NCBI RefSeq assembly: GCF_010122465.1
Contig: NZ_WLZY01000005.1
Span: forward strand, 62,001 to 126,000
Source of the DNA: Phytoactinopolyspora mesophila
GTDB taxonomy: Bacteria; Actinomycetota; Actinomycetes; Jiangellales; Jiangellaceae
DNA: 64,000 nucleotides
Direction of reading: 5' to 3'
In this document: piece after piece, positions 55,201 to 62,368 of the stretch
How the letters are laid out: the number at the start of each line of letters is the position of its first letter
Numbering within the stretch: position 1 is the stretch's first letter
The notes under the pieces: model-generated
The model's database searches: none
Told to the model about the DNA's origin: nothing
Seen by the model: the letters and a program-made list of their open reading frames with translations, nothing else
Position numbers and translations under genes: made by a program

Positions 55201-55685
55201 ACTCGGGGAAAGGCCCGGCCAGCACACCGGACAACGGGGGATTCACCGGCTGGATGATGTTGGGTGTCGAGCCCGGCCTTGCCCAGGGCCCCGGCCGGCC
55301 GGGACGCAGCGGCGACGCGCCCGGACGTGGTGGCGTGCATTCGGCCGGTGAAGAGCGGGCCTGGCTGAGCGCCGAGGTGCTGCCGAGGGTCGATTCGGTG
55401 TCGCTGGAGGCTCCGGAGCGGCTCGCGGTCGGCGCTACCGCGCCCGTGGCCGCGACCGTCGATCAGGACGAGGGACGCACGGTGCCGGTGGCATGGCCGG
55501 CCAGCGCCGAATGGTCTGGGCGCGGCGTGCACATCGGTGCGCCGGAGGACGCCGCGCCCCGCGACGTCGTCGCGCTCGATCCGCAGGCCGGGACCCTGAC
55601 GGCGCTGCGCAACGGTGTCGCACGGCTGACGGTGACGGTGAACGGTGAAGCCGCCACTCAGACGGTCGTCGCGGGCCGCGGGTAG
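52239..55685 (+). CDS. Secreted phosphodiester glycosidase / metallophosphoesterase multidomain protein
   Basis: The 1148-residue protein has a signal region (about 32-58), a phosphodiester-glycosidase (NAGPA-like) domain (about 100-410, AAINADFFDINNSD, LNVDGGGSSTMVV), Ig-like and carbohydrate-binding-like beta regions, and a calcineurin-type metallophosphoesterase (about 775-1010) with NGDFVDE, PGNHEIQ, GHHPP and GHAG in place of GHxH. A final Ig-like domain ends it. It probably removes phosphodiester-linked sugars from polymers outside the cell. The start is TTG 52239 or GTG 52242. Confidence 0.85.
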   Translation: MVYRQPLPAQVPSEHELSPSRAGRAPGRAAQRRRKSLIAVAGLIGAALLAHPMAGAHTGDNEPAVMVPAESVPFENDQRTIAPGLELTTFGSLEADGWSSGSILTVDVDADVTFDYQYSGTVTERETVRTGAERTGAVAAINADFFDINNSDAPLGPGIGRGDGLINAPTQGRHQAVAVTEDGAVQLAQIFLEGEVRVEDGPALDLDGVNTFRLPADGIGVFTPLWGEYTRAASVAAAEQTAEVSIVDGVVTEVGEDVGSGTIDTGTLVLVGGGAGAKALLDLEIGESVEVTYAPRSDVGEIAAAVGGSHVLVRDGVPQTFTDEAVHPRTAVGVSEDGSEVFLAVIDGRQAHARGMSLTELGEFMVGLGAHEALNVDGGGSSTMVVREPATVDHGVVNSPSDGVEREVANGLAVFTGDGSGRLEGFRLLPAADSSRVFPGLTRTVTALGHDDAHDPVPATPTWSAEGDAAQVDGAEEIATITGVQPGTATVAASEGDIREEIDITVLDELARIAPNTTLLSLSDEDSTGRIELTGFDAAGYRAPLEPADVEVSGGQGVVDLVPDGTGFRVEPLTGDASVLLTLEAAGAQTQVAVTIGLVEEMAADFADASDWTISFARATGDIETTQGPDGRSGVRLTYDFTGPNTRAAYAAPPEPFDLPGQPQTVKAWVRGDGNGSWIRMRAHDSQGTLITLNGGYTTYTGWEQLTFEVPEGTEYPLRFHDIYSVEPRGDARYEGETSFSDITVEVAPDVEFPVRERFQDPVILTNGTVDDATQRIAVMNDSQFVGRDPDSDIVQAARRTLREIVAADPDVLIINGDFVDEAAPEDFALARRILDEELGDVSFPWYYVPGNHEIQGGPIENFIDEFGDTQHVFDLDGTNVITLNTAYGTLRAGGREFDQIAVLREALDEAAADPSVTGVLIAGHHPPNDPLPTANSQLADRREAVMLERWLADFRAESGKPAAYVAGHAGVFHASSVEGVPYLVVGNSGKGPASTPDNGGFTGWMMLGVEPGLAQGPGRPGRSGDAPGRGGVHSAGEERAWLSAEVLPRVDSVSLEAPERLAVGATAPVAATVDQDEGRTVPVAWPASAEWSGRGVHIGAPEDAAPRDVVALDPQAGTLTALRNGVARLTVTVNGEAATQTVVAGRG

Positions 55686-55711
55686 TTCGGCCCCGCCGCT
55701 CCCGTCGCCAA

Positions 55712-55814
55712 CTCCCCGGTGATCGTCAGGACGCTGTGGTCGTGATCCGGTGATCGTCAGTGGTTTGTGGTTGTCGACCAGCAGCCACAACCTACTGACG
55801 ATCACCGGGGAGAG
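55712..55814. repeat. Palindrome with duplicated left arm (L1-L2-R), TGATCGTCAG type
   Basis: GGTGATCGTCAG occurs at 55718 and at 55749, again 31 bp apart, and its inverted copy lies at 55784-55814. The right arm pairs with L1 through CTCCCCGG and with L2 through GTTTGTGG-like sequence, so each left copy matches a different part of the right arm. The layout is the same as at 52037. Confidence 0.7.
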
Positions 55815-55932
55815 GGATGGCGTGTAAGGGGCGGATACGCTGCGATCATTGTGCGCCGATAGTCTGCACCTTGGCCTTAGCGGCACGATTGACCACAAAC
55901 GGACCGCGACACACGGCAAAGGATGTAGACGC

Positions 55933-57108
55933 GTGGACCTGATGGAGTATCAGGCGAAGGACCTCTTCGCCAAGCATGGCGTCCCGGTATTGCCGGGCTC
56001 GGTCGCCGAGACGAGCGAGCAGGCACACCGGATCGCCGAAGAGATCGGTGGGCAGGTAGTTGTCAAGGCCCAGGTGAAGACTGGTGGCCGTGGCAAAGCC
56101 GGTGGCGTCAAGTTAGCCGAGAACCCTGCTGAGGCCCAGGAGAAGGCGCAGGCCATCCTGGGTATGGATATCAAAGGGCACACCGTTCACCGGGTGCTCG
56201 TGACACAGGCCAGCGACATCGCGCAGGAATACTACGTGTCCTTCCTGCTCGACCGAGCGAACCGGACGTTCCTGGCGATGGCCAGCGTCGAGGGCGGCGT
56301 GGAGATCGAGCAGCTGGCCGTCGAGCGGCCCGAGGCGCTGGCGAAGATTCCGGTGGACCCGATCGCCGGGGTGGACGCGGTTAAAGCCGCGGAGATCGCC
56401 GACGCCGCAGGATTCGGTCCGGACGTCCGCGACCAGGTGGTGGACGTCCTTCAGCAGTTGTGGACCGTGTTCACCGCCGAAGACGCGACGCTCGTCGAGG
56501 TCAACCCGCTGGTGAAGACGCCCGACGGCAAGGTCGTTGCTCTGGACGGCAAGGTCACACTCGACGAGAACGCTGAGTACCGCCAGCCCGAGCATGCCGC
56601 ATTCGAGGACAAGTCCGCGGCCGATCCTCTGGAAGCGCGGGCGAAGGAGAAGAACCTCAACTACGTCAAACTCGAAGGCGAAGTCGGCGTCATCGGCAAC
56701 GGCGCGGGCTTGGTGATGTCGACCCTCGATGTGGTCGCCTATGCGGGTGAGGAGTTCGGCGGGGCCAAGCCGGCGAACTTCCTGGACATCGGCGGCGGAG
56801 CGTCGGCCGAGGTCATGGCCAACGGGCTGGAGATCATTCTCTCCGACCCAGACGTGAAGAGCGTTTTCGTCAACGTCTTCGGCGGCATCACGGCGTGCGA
56901 CGCTGTCGCGAACGGTATCGTCCATGCCTTCGAGCTGCTGGACAGCCGTGGTGACGAGATCACGAAGCCGCTGGTGGTGCGCCTCGACGGAAACAATGCC
57001 GACAAGGGGCGCCAGATCCTCGACGAGGCGAACCTGCCGCTTCTCGAACGGGTCGACACCATGGACGGTGCCGCGCGCCGCGCGGCTGAGCTCGCAGCGG
57101 CGAAGTAA
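55933..57108 (+). CDS. sucC: Succinyl-CoA synthetase beta subunit
   Basis: The 391-residue ATP-grasp protein starts [20 protein letters not shown], with [18 protein letters not shown] and [25 protein letters not shown] near the end. It makes succinate and ATP or GTP from succinyl-CoA in the TCA cycle. GTG 55933 has AAAGGA 9 bp upstream and gives the usual MDL start; ATG 55942 is possible. It is followed 15 bp later by sucD. Confidence 0.96.
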   Translation: MDLMEYQAKDLFAKHGVPVLPGSVAETSEQAHRIAEEIGGQVVVKAQVKTGGRGKAGGVKLAENPAEAQEKAQAILGMDIKGHTVHRVLVTQASDIAQEYYVSFLLDRANRTFLAMASVEGGVEIEQLAVERPEALAKIPVDPIAGVDAVKAAEIADAAGFGPDVRDQVVDVLQQLWTVFTAEDATLVEVNPLVKTPDGKVVALDGKVTLDENAEYRQPEHAAFEDKSAADPLEARAKEKNLNYVKLEGEVGVIGNGAGLVMSTLDVVAYAGEEFGGAKPANFLDIGGGASAEVMANGLEIILSDPDVKSVFVNVFGGITACDAVANGIVHAFELLDSRGDEITKPLVVRLDGNNADKGRQILDEANLPLLERVDTMDGAARRAAELAAAK

Positions 57109-57123
57109 GGACGGGCGACGACA

Positions 57124-58023
57124 ATGGCCATCTTCCTCAACGAGAACAGCAAGATCATCGTCCAAGGCATTACCGGTGCCGAGGGCACCAAGCACACACA
57201 GCGGATGCTCAAGGCGGGCGCGCACGTCGTCGGAGGCGTGAACGCCCGCAAAGCAGGGCAGGAACTCGACTTCACCGAGTTCAACCCCGACGCGGTGCTG
57301 ACTGTCTATGGGTCGGTGACCGAAGCCATGGAGAAGACCGGCGCGAACGTGTCGGTTGCGTTCGTGCCGCCCAAGTTCACCAAGGACGCTGTTATTGAAG
57401 CGGTGGACGCGGGTATCGAGCTCCTGGTGGTCATCACCGAGGGGATCCCGGTACACGACACCGCGGAGTTCTGGGCCTACGCGCAGAGCAACGGCAACAA
57501 GACGCGCATCGTCGGCCCGAACTGCCCCGGCGTGATCAGCCCAGGCAAGTCGAACGCCGGCATCATCCCGGCCGACATCACCGAGTCGGGTCCGATCGGC
57601 CTGGTCAGCAAGTCGGGAACGTTGACCTACCAGATGATGTACGAGCTGCGTGACATCGGCTTCTCCACCTGTGTGGGCATCGGCGGCGATCCGGTCATCG
57701 GCACAACGCACATCGACGCCCTGGAGGCGTTCGAGGCCGACCCCGAGACCAAGGCGATCGTCATGATCGGTGAGATCGGCGGCGACGCCGAGGAGCGCGC
57801 TGCCGAATTCATCAAGGCCAACGTCACCAAGCCGGTCATCGGCTACGTGGCCGGCTTCACCGCGCCCGAGGGCAAGACCATGGGCCACGCCGGCGCTATC
57901 GTCTCCGGCTCGTCGGGTACGGCACAAGCGAAGCAGGAAGCCCTCGAAGCCGCAGGGGTCAAGGTCGGCAAGACGCCGAGCGAGACGGCACGGCTGATGC
58001 GTGAGGTCATTCAGAACAGCTGA
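57124..58023 (+). CDS. sucD: Succinyl-CoA synthetase alpha subunit
   Basis: The 299-residue protein has the CoA-binding fold ([11 protein letters not shown]), [19 protein letters not shown] and the phosphohistidine loop GHAGAIVSG (His about 256). With SucC it forms the enzyme. It ends 8 bp before a long hairpin that closes the operon. Confidence 0.97.
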   Translation: MAIFLNENSKIIVQGITGAEGTKHTQRMLKAGAHVVGGVNARKAGQELDFTEFNPDAVLTVYGSVTEAMEKTGANVSVAFVPPKFTKDAVIEAVDAGIELLVVITEGIPVHDTAEFWAYAQSNGNKTRIVGPNCPGVISPGKSNAGIIPADITESGPIGLVSKSGTLTYQMMYELRDIGFSTCVGIGGDPVIGTTHIDALEAFEADPETKAIVMIGEIGGDAEERAAEFIKANVTKPVIGYVAGFTAPEGKTMGHAGAIVSGSSGTAQAKQEALEAAGVKVGKTPSETARLMREVIQNS

Positions 58024-58030
58024 CGGTTCG

Positions 58031-58102
58031 AGGTTCGTGGCCTCCCGTAACGTTTGGCTCGTCGCAACAGGAGAGCTATCCGTTACGGCAGGCCACGAAC
58101 CT
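58031..58102. terminator. 22-bp hairpin after sucD
   Basis: The arms 58031-58052 and 58081-58102 match over 21 of 22 positions, beginning AGGTTCGTGGCC, with a 28-nt loop. It lies between convergent genes. Confidence 0.8.
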
Positions 58103-58119
58103 ATCCATGCGGCGATACA

Positions 58120-59547
58120 TCACGACGTGGTGAGGCGGTCGGCAGCGCGAGATAGCAAATCCATCATCTGATCGGCAGTGACGTCGTGGCCGGCGGCGCT
58201 GTCGATGCCGTGATTGACCACGGTCACGGCGTTGTCGCGCACAGCGATGCCGAACACAAACGAGATGCCGTACTCCTCGTCGCTCTCGCGCCAGGTTGTG
58301 ATGGCCCGGTCGCCCTCGTCCACCGAGCCGGTGTTGTCGACCTCGCGTCCTCCCTCGTTGTAGGCAGCGGCGGCCGCGATGAGGTCCTCGTAGTGTGCCC
58401 GCGCCGTGTCGTCGTCCGGGAAAACGGCGATCTCCTGATCGACTCCGAGATAACCCGGGTCCGCCGATTGGTAGAACCGGCGCTGGAAGAACGTGGCGCC
58501 GTCGTCCTCCGGGTCGAGCGGCAGGTAGGTCAGCGCCCACCCCGCGGGGCCGGCACCGTCGTTGGCTTTCATCGGCTCACTGCCCTCGACGAGCTGGTCG
58601 AGACCGGTCGCCTGGACGACTCCGTCGAGCGTCAGCCAGCCGTCGATGTCACCGATCGGCTGCCGATCGGTCCGCTCGGGTGTCACGTCACCGACACATT
58701 CGGTCCCGAACGCCCCGCAGAGCCGGTCAGCCGATGTGACCAAGAAGTCAGGATCCATGTCGACGTTGTCGTCCAGGCCGGGGCCGCCGTTGACGACCAC
58801 ACTGATGAGATTGCCGGTCCGCACCATCTGGACGTGCACGACATTGGTTTCCATGAACTCATCAGCCGGCTCTTCGGCGGCATCGAAGTAGGTCGCCATC
58901 CACGCCTCGTCGCCGAGGCCGCCGACATTCCAGATTTGGCTGAATCCGGTGTAGGTGTCCTCTGCGCTGGCTTCCCGGTCCCGGACGCAGCGCTCAAACC
59001 CCGCACGGATCTCGGAGAACCGCCGGACCGGCTCGCCCGTCTCCTCGATGAACTGCAGGAAATGGCCTACCTGCCCGTCCTGCGTGTTCTCATAAGCGAC
59101 GTACTCCGCGCCGTCCTCAGCGGTAGGGGCGCAATCGAAGGGCGTCTGCGCCGTGGAGACTTCTGACCACTCGGGAAGAACGTCACCAGGCTCGCCATCA
59201 GGGGTGATGTCCTCGGTGGTCAAAAAGGCGGCGGTGAGAATCGCCCGATCCGGCCGGTCCGGATCGGCGGTGCCGTCCGGGGTATCCGGCGTGGTCGGGA
59301 CCGCCGTGGGGGACTGAGTCTGCGTCGGATGTGCCGGTTCCGGCGCGGTGAGCAGCTGGCCCTGGCCGATCGCCAGGACACCCAGGGCGACGATCACCAC
59401 ACCGCTGAGGCCCACCGCAGCGACTTGGCGACGGGTGCGTTGCGCGGCGCGGTGCCGGGCAGCCTCCGCTCCGGCGAGGTGCACGTCGTCGATGGCGCCG
59501 CTGAGGGCGTTCAGCCGGTTGCGAAGCTGGTCGTCAAAGCCGTTCAT
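58120..59547 (-). CDS. Membrane-anchored protein with large extracytoplasmic domain, ECF sigma partner
   Basis: The 475-residue protein has a short cytoplasmic N-terminus (about 1-42), one membrane helix (about 43-62, AAVGLSGVVIVALGVLA) and a long acidic outer part that looks duplicated: two halves each have a WxxxGGLGDEA- or FVFGIAVRD-type core, recalling PknH-like sensor domains. Its start overlaps the sigma-factor gene by 14 bp, so it is the probable anti-sigma or sensor partner. No zinc anti-sigma HCC motif is present. Confidence 0.7.
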   Translation of the reverse strand: MNGFDDQLRNRLNALSGAIDDVHLAGAEAARHRAAQRTRRQVAAVGLSGVVIVALGVLAIGQGQLLTAPEPAHPTQTQSPTAVPTTPDTPDGTADPDRPDRAILTAAFLTTEDITPDGEPGDVLPEWSEVSTAQTPFDCAPTAEDGAEYVAYENTQDGQVGHFLQFIEETGEPVRRFSEIRAGFERCVRDREASAEDTYTGFSQIWNVGGLGDEAWMATYFDAAEEPADEFMETNVVHVQMVRTGNLISVVVNGGPGLDDNVDMDPDFLVTSADRLCGAFGTECVGDVTPERTDRQPIGDIDGWLTLDGVVQATGLDQLVEGSEPMKANDGAGPAGWALTYLPLDPEDDGATFFQRRFYQSADPGYLGVDQEIAVFPDDDTARAHYEDLIAAAAAYNEGGREVDNTGSVDEGDRAITTWRESDEEYGISFVFGIAVRDNAVTVVNHGIDSAAGHDVTADQMMDLLSRAADRLTTS

Positions 59548-60049
59548 GGCTGTCGCCTCCCTTCGTTGGCCGGCCGTCGTCGTCGGTCAGTAGTTCGGCT
59601 AGCGCGGCGCGGCCTCGGGTCAGGCGGGCCTTGATGGTCCCTGACGGTGCGCCGGTCTCGTGGGCTACCTCATCGACAGTCATTCCGACCAGGTGGTGCA
59701 GGACGATGGCGCGGCGTTGTGCTTCGGGGATCTGGCGCAGCGCGGTGACGAGGGCGACGTGATCGGGGCTGGGCGGCGCGGTGGTTTCCGGTGCGCCGTA
59801 CCGGCTGATGGCGGTGACGGCGTTTTTGGCTTTGCGCCAGCGGCTGGCGGCGATGCGCCAGGCGACGGTGCGGATCCAGGCTTCGGGGTTGTCGGCTTGG
59901 CTGACGGTTTTCCAGCGCTGCCAAGCGCGGGCATAGGCCTCTTGAGTGCATTCTTGGGCGTCGGCGAGGTTGCCGGTCATGGCGTACATCTGGTGCAGGA
60001 CGCGGCGGTTCGACGCGTTGTAGAACGCGTCGAAATCCGCTACATCCAT
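59534..60049 (-). CDS. ECF sigma factor (SigE-like)
   Basis: The 171-residue protein has region 2 (FYNASNRRVLHQMYAMTGNLADAQECTQEAYARAW, split here) and region 4 (LRQIPEAQRRAIVLHHLVG, HETGAPSGTIKARLTRGRAAL), the two-domain layout of ECF sigma factors of the actinobacterial SigE-type. The ATG at 60049 matches the family start; the frame is open upstream to 60616 but over the divergent gene. Its target genes are not known. Confidence 0.9.
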   Translation of the reverse strand: MDVADFDAFYNASNRRVLHQMYAMTGNLADAQECTQEAYARAWQRWKTVSQADNPEAWIRTVAWRIAASRWRKAKNAVTAISRYGAPETTAPPSPDHVALVTALRQIPEAQRRAIVLHHLVGMTVDEVAHETGAPSGTIKARLTRGRAALAELLTDDDGRPTKGGDSHERL

Positions 60050-60157
60050 GGCGCCCCTCGCCTGTCTTCTCGAGCGATGGCCGGAACACCGGCGCATCCG
60101 CCTTCCAATCAGGAAGACGCGCAACCCAGCGAGCGGGTTGCATGGAAAATAACTGAG

Positions 60158-61480
60158 ATGCCGCGGAGCATGACGGCCGGCCGAGGGTCCAGCCGTGCGG
60201 CCGAAGAGTGTCGCGACTCTCAGGGCCGATCTGCGCGCGCATCGGCGTGGGAAACGGCGCTTTCCTCCTTGACCGGCGAACATGAGAAGGTGCCGGACCT
60301 GCTCACCCGACCCTTGCTCCGCCGTGAAGACCCCGCGTGGGGCACACGGGTGCCGTGGTTCGCCTCGGTCCTGGCGTCCGGGTGGGTACTGGTCGCCACC
60401 CTGGCCATGAGCGCGCTTCCAGGGGTGGCTGTCTGGATCTCCGACGGCGCAGACGGGCCGCTGTCCGGTCCGCTGCGTTTCGGTGCGCGCCTGTGGCTGC
60501 TCTCCCACCGGGTGGGGCTGGACGTGGACGGCGCCGGCTTCGTCTTCGTCCCGTTGGGCTTGACCATTCTCTTCGTGCTCCTCATGTATCGCTCCGGACG
60601 ATGGGCGGCGCATCAAGCCGGGACCGCCACGCCCAAAGGCATCGTGATGGTAGTCGGGCCGGCTGTGGGGTTGTACGCGATCGGCGCGGGTTTGCTGGCC
60701 GCGTTCGCGTCGTCGGGCGGTGTTTCGAGTTCACCGTTTGAAGCGGCCGGGTGGGCCGGGTTGTGGGCGCTCGGTGGATTTGCCGTCGGGGTCTTGCACG
60801 AGACCGGTTTCGACGAAGTGTGGCTGGGCCGGATCGCTCCAGAGGTGCGCGCCGCGCTCGCGGGCAGCGCTGCGGCCGTGGCCGGTCTGGTCCTGTTCGG
60901 TGCCACCTTGCTCGTCATGTCCGCGGCCGCGAACTCGGCGCAGATCGGCATGCTGGCCGACGCGCTGGATGCCGGACCCGTGGGGAATATCGCGCTGGCA
61001 CTGGGCGGTGGCGCGGTCGTGCCGAACGCGATGATCTGGGCGGCGAGCTTTGCGCTCGGCCCGGGGTTCGTTGTCGGCACCGAGACGGTTGTGGCGCCGG
61101 CCGGTGTGGAGCTCGGTATGGTTCCGGCCCTCCCCGTGCTGGGCGCGTTGCCGGCCGATCTGCCTGGCGCGGTCATCTGGGCGGTGCTCGCCGGGCCGGT
61201 CGCCGCGGGGATTCTGGCCGGTGTGCTCGTGCAACGTCGTCTCCGGCCACACGAAGAGCCGATGTCTATCGTGATCCTCGCGGCCGGCGGTGCGGGCGCG
61301 GCGGCGGCGCTGGGAATGTCGGTGCTGGCCTTGCTCTCGGGCGGTTCGGTTGGTGCCGCGCGCCTTTCCGAGGTAGGGCCGGTGCCATGGGAAGTGGCCG
61401 CGATGACGTTCGTCGCCGTCGGCGTGCCATGCATGATCACCGCCGCGCTGCTGGCCTGGCGGCAGTCCGCTCCCGAATAG
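60158..61480 (+). CDS. DUF6350-like integral membrane protein
   Basis: The 440-residue protein has an N-terminal soluble part (about 1-65) and about ten hydrophobic segments. It matches, by motif and by position next to purN and near sucD, the conserved actinobacterial membrane family of unknown function. ATG 60158 was chosen; ATG 60170 is an alternative and the frame is open to 59660 over the sigma-factor gene. It is divergent from the sigma factor. Confidence 0.75.
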   Translation: MPRSMTAGRGSSRAAEECRDSQGRSARASAWETALSSLTGEHEKVPDLLTRPLLRREDPAWGTRVPWFASVLASGWVLVATLAMSALPGVAVWISDGADGPLSGPLRFGARLWLLSHRVGLDVDGAGFVFVPLGLTILFVLLMYRSGRWAAHQAGTATPKGIVMVVGPAVGLYAIGAGLLAAFASSGGVSSSPFEAAGWAGLWALGGFAVGVLHETGFDEVWLGRIAPEVRAALAGSAAAVAGLVLFGATLLVMSAAANSAQIGMLADALDAGPVGNIALALGGGAVVPNAMIWAASFALGPGFVVGTETVVAPAGVELGMVPALPVLGALPADLPGAVIWAVLAGPVAAGILAGVLVQRRLRPHEEPMSIVILAAGGAGAAAALGMSVLALLSGGSVGAARLSEVGPVPWEVAAMTFVAVGVPCMITAALLAWRQSAPE

Positions 61481-61589
61481 TGAACGCGGCCGAGCGCACT
61501 TGCGGGAGGAGTCGCCGGGTTTCGCGTGGCCGCTCACCGCTATCCTCGCATTGCGGGTGCTAGACAGATTCCGATCCGAGGAGAGCTGA

Positions 61590-62219
61590 GTGCGATATCG
61601 ACCCCCCGAAGGGCGGTCATTCCGGCTGGTCGTGCTTCTCTCCGGCACTGGCAGCAACCTGGCCGCGTTGCTGGATGCATGTGTTGACCCCGCGTACGGC
61701 GCCACGCTGGTGGCCGTCGGCGCTGATCGCGACGGCGCTGGCGGGCTGAAGATCGCGGCGGAAGCCGGGATCCCGACGTTTGTCGAACGGGTGAGGGACC
61801 ATCCCGATCGCAACAGCTGGGATCAAGAACTGACCGGACGGGTCGCCGCCTATGAGCCGGATCTGGTGATATCAGCGGGTTTTCTCAAACTGGTCGGCCC
61901 GGCGTTCCTCGAGCGTTTCGGCGGTCGCTACATCAATACCCACAACACGCTGCTCCCGGCGTTTCCGGGGATGAACGGCCCGCGGGACGCACTCGCCTAC
62001 GGCGTGAAGATCACCGGCGCCACCCTTTTCTTCGTGGATGCCGGTGTCGACACCGGTCCGATCGTGGCCCAGGTGGCGGTGCCGGTGATGGAAGACGACG
62101 ACGAAGCGACGCTCACTGAGCGGATCAAGGTCGCCGAGCGGGCCCAGCTCGTCGAGTGGGTTGGCCGCCTGGCGCGCGAAGGCTGGACTCTCAGCGGCCG
62201 CAGCGTCACCGTGCCGTAG
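61590..62219 (+). CDS. purN: Phosphoribosylglycinamide formyltransferase
   Basis: PurN transfers a formyl group from 10-formyl-THF to GAR in purine synthesis. The 209-residue protein has the substrate loop SGTGSNL (about 18-24), catalytic N116 and H118 in INTHNTLLPAFPG and D154 in VDTGPI. HNTLLP replaces the common HPSLLP but keeps the catalytic residues. In many actinobacteria purH follows; here it does not, and an alpha-glucuronidase gene comes next. Confidence 0.95.
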   Translation: MRYRPPEGRSFRLVVLLSGTGSNLAALLDACVDPAYGATLVAVGADRDGAGGLKIAAEAGIPTFVERVRDHPDRNSWDQELTGRVAAYEPDLVISAGFLKLVGPAFLERFGGRYINTHNTLLPAFPGMNGPRDALAYGVKITGATLFFVDAGVDTGPIVAQVAVPVMEDDDEATLTERIKVAERAQLVEWVGRLAREGWTLSGRSVTVP

Positions 62220-62290
62220 CGCGTCACGGCCCGCCGGATGTCAGAGTCAAGCGGTTGACGGTGACCTTGCTCTCGACCTAGCCTCCTGAA

Positions 62291-62325
62291 TCGGAAATTA
62301 TCGGAAATCGACCGAAAATTTCCGG
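62291..62325. promoter_or_regulatory. Operator-like array upstream of the alpha-glucuronidase gene
   Basis: TCGGAAAT occurs at 62291-62298 and 62301-62308, exactly 10 bp apart, and the inverted ATTTCCG follows at 62318-62324 within the near-palindrome CCGAAAATTTCCGG (62312-62325). This looks like a multi-copy binding site for a sugar-responsive regulator such as a LacI or GntR protein. Confidence 0.5.
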
Positions 62326-62368
62326 GCGATTCGGATGATGGTCTTATGTGGGTTCGGGGAAGGGCGCC

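Noticed and set aside
54294-55919. 541-codon minus-strand frame opposite the phosphodiester glycosidase gene
   Set aside because: The plus-strand product has clear domains and motifs; the reverse frame has none.
56113-57927. 604-codon minus-strand frame opposite sucCD
   Set aside because: Antisense to two complete, well-recognised genes; no domain seen.
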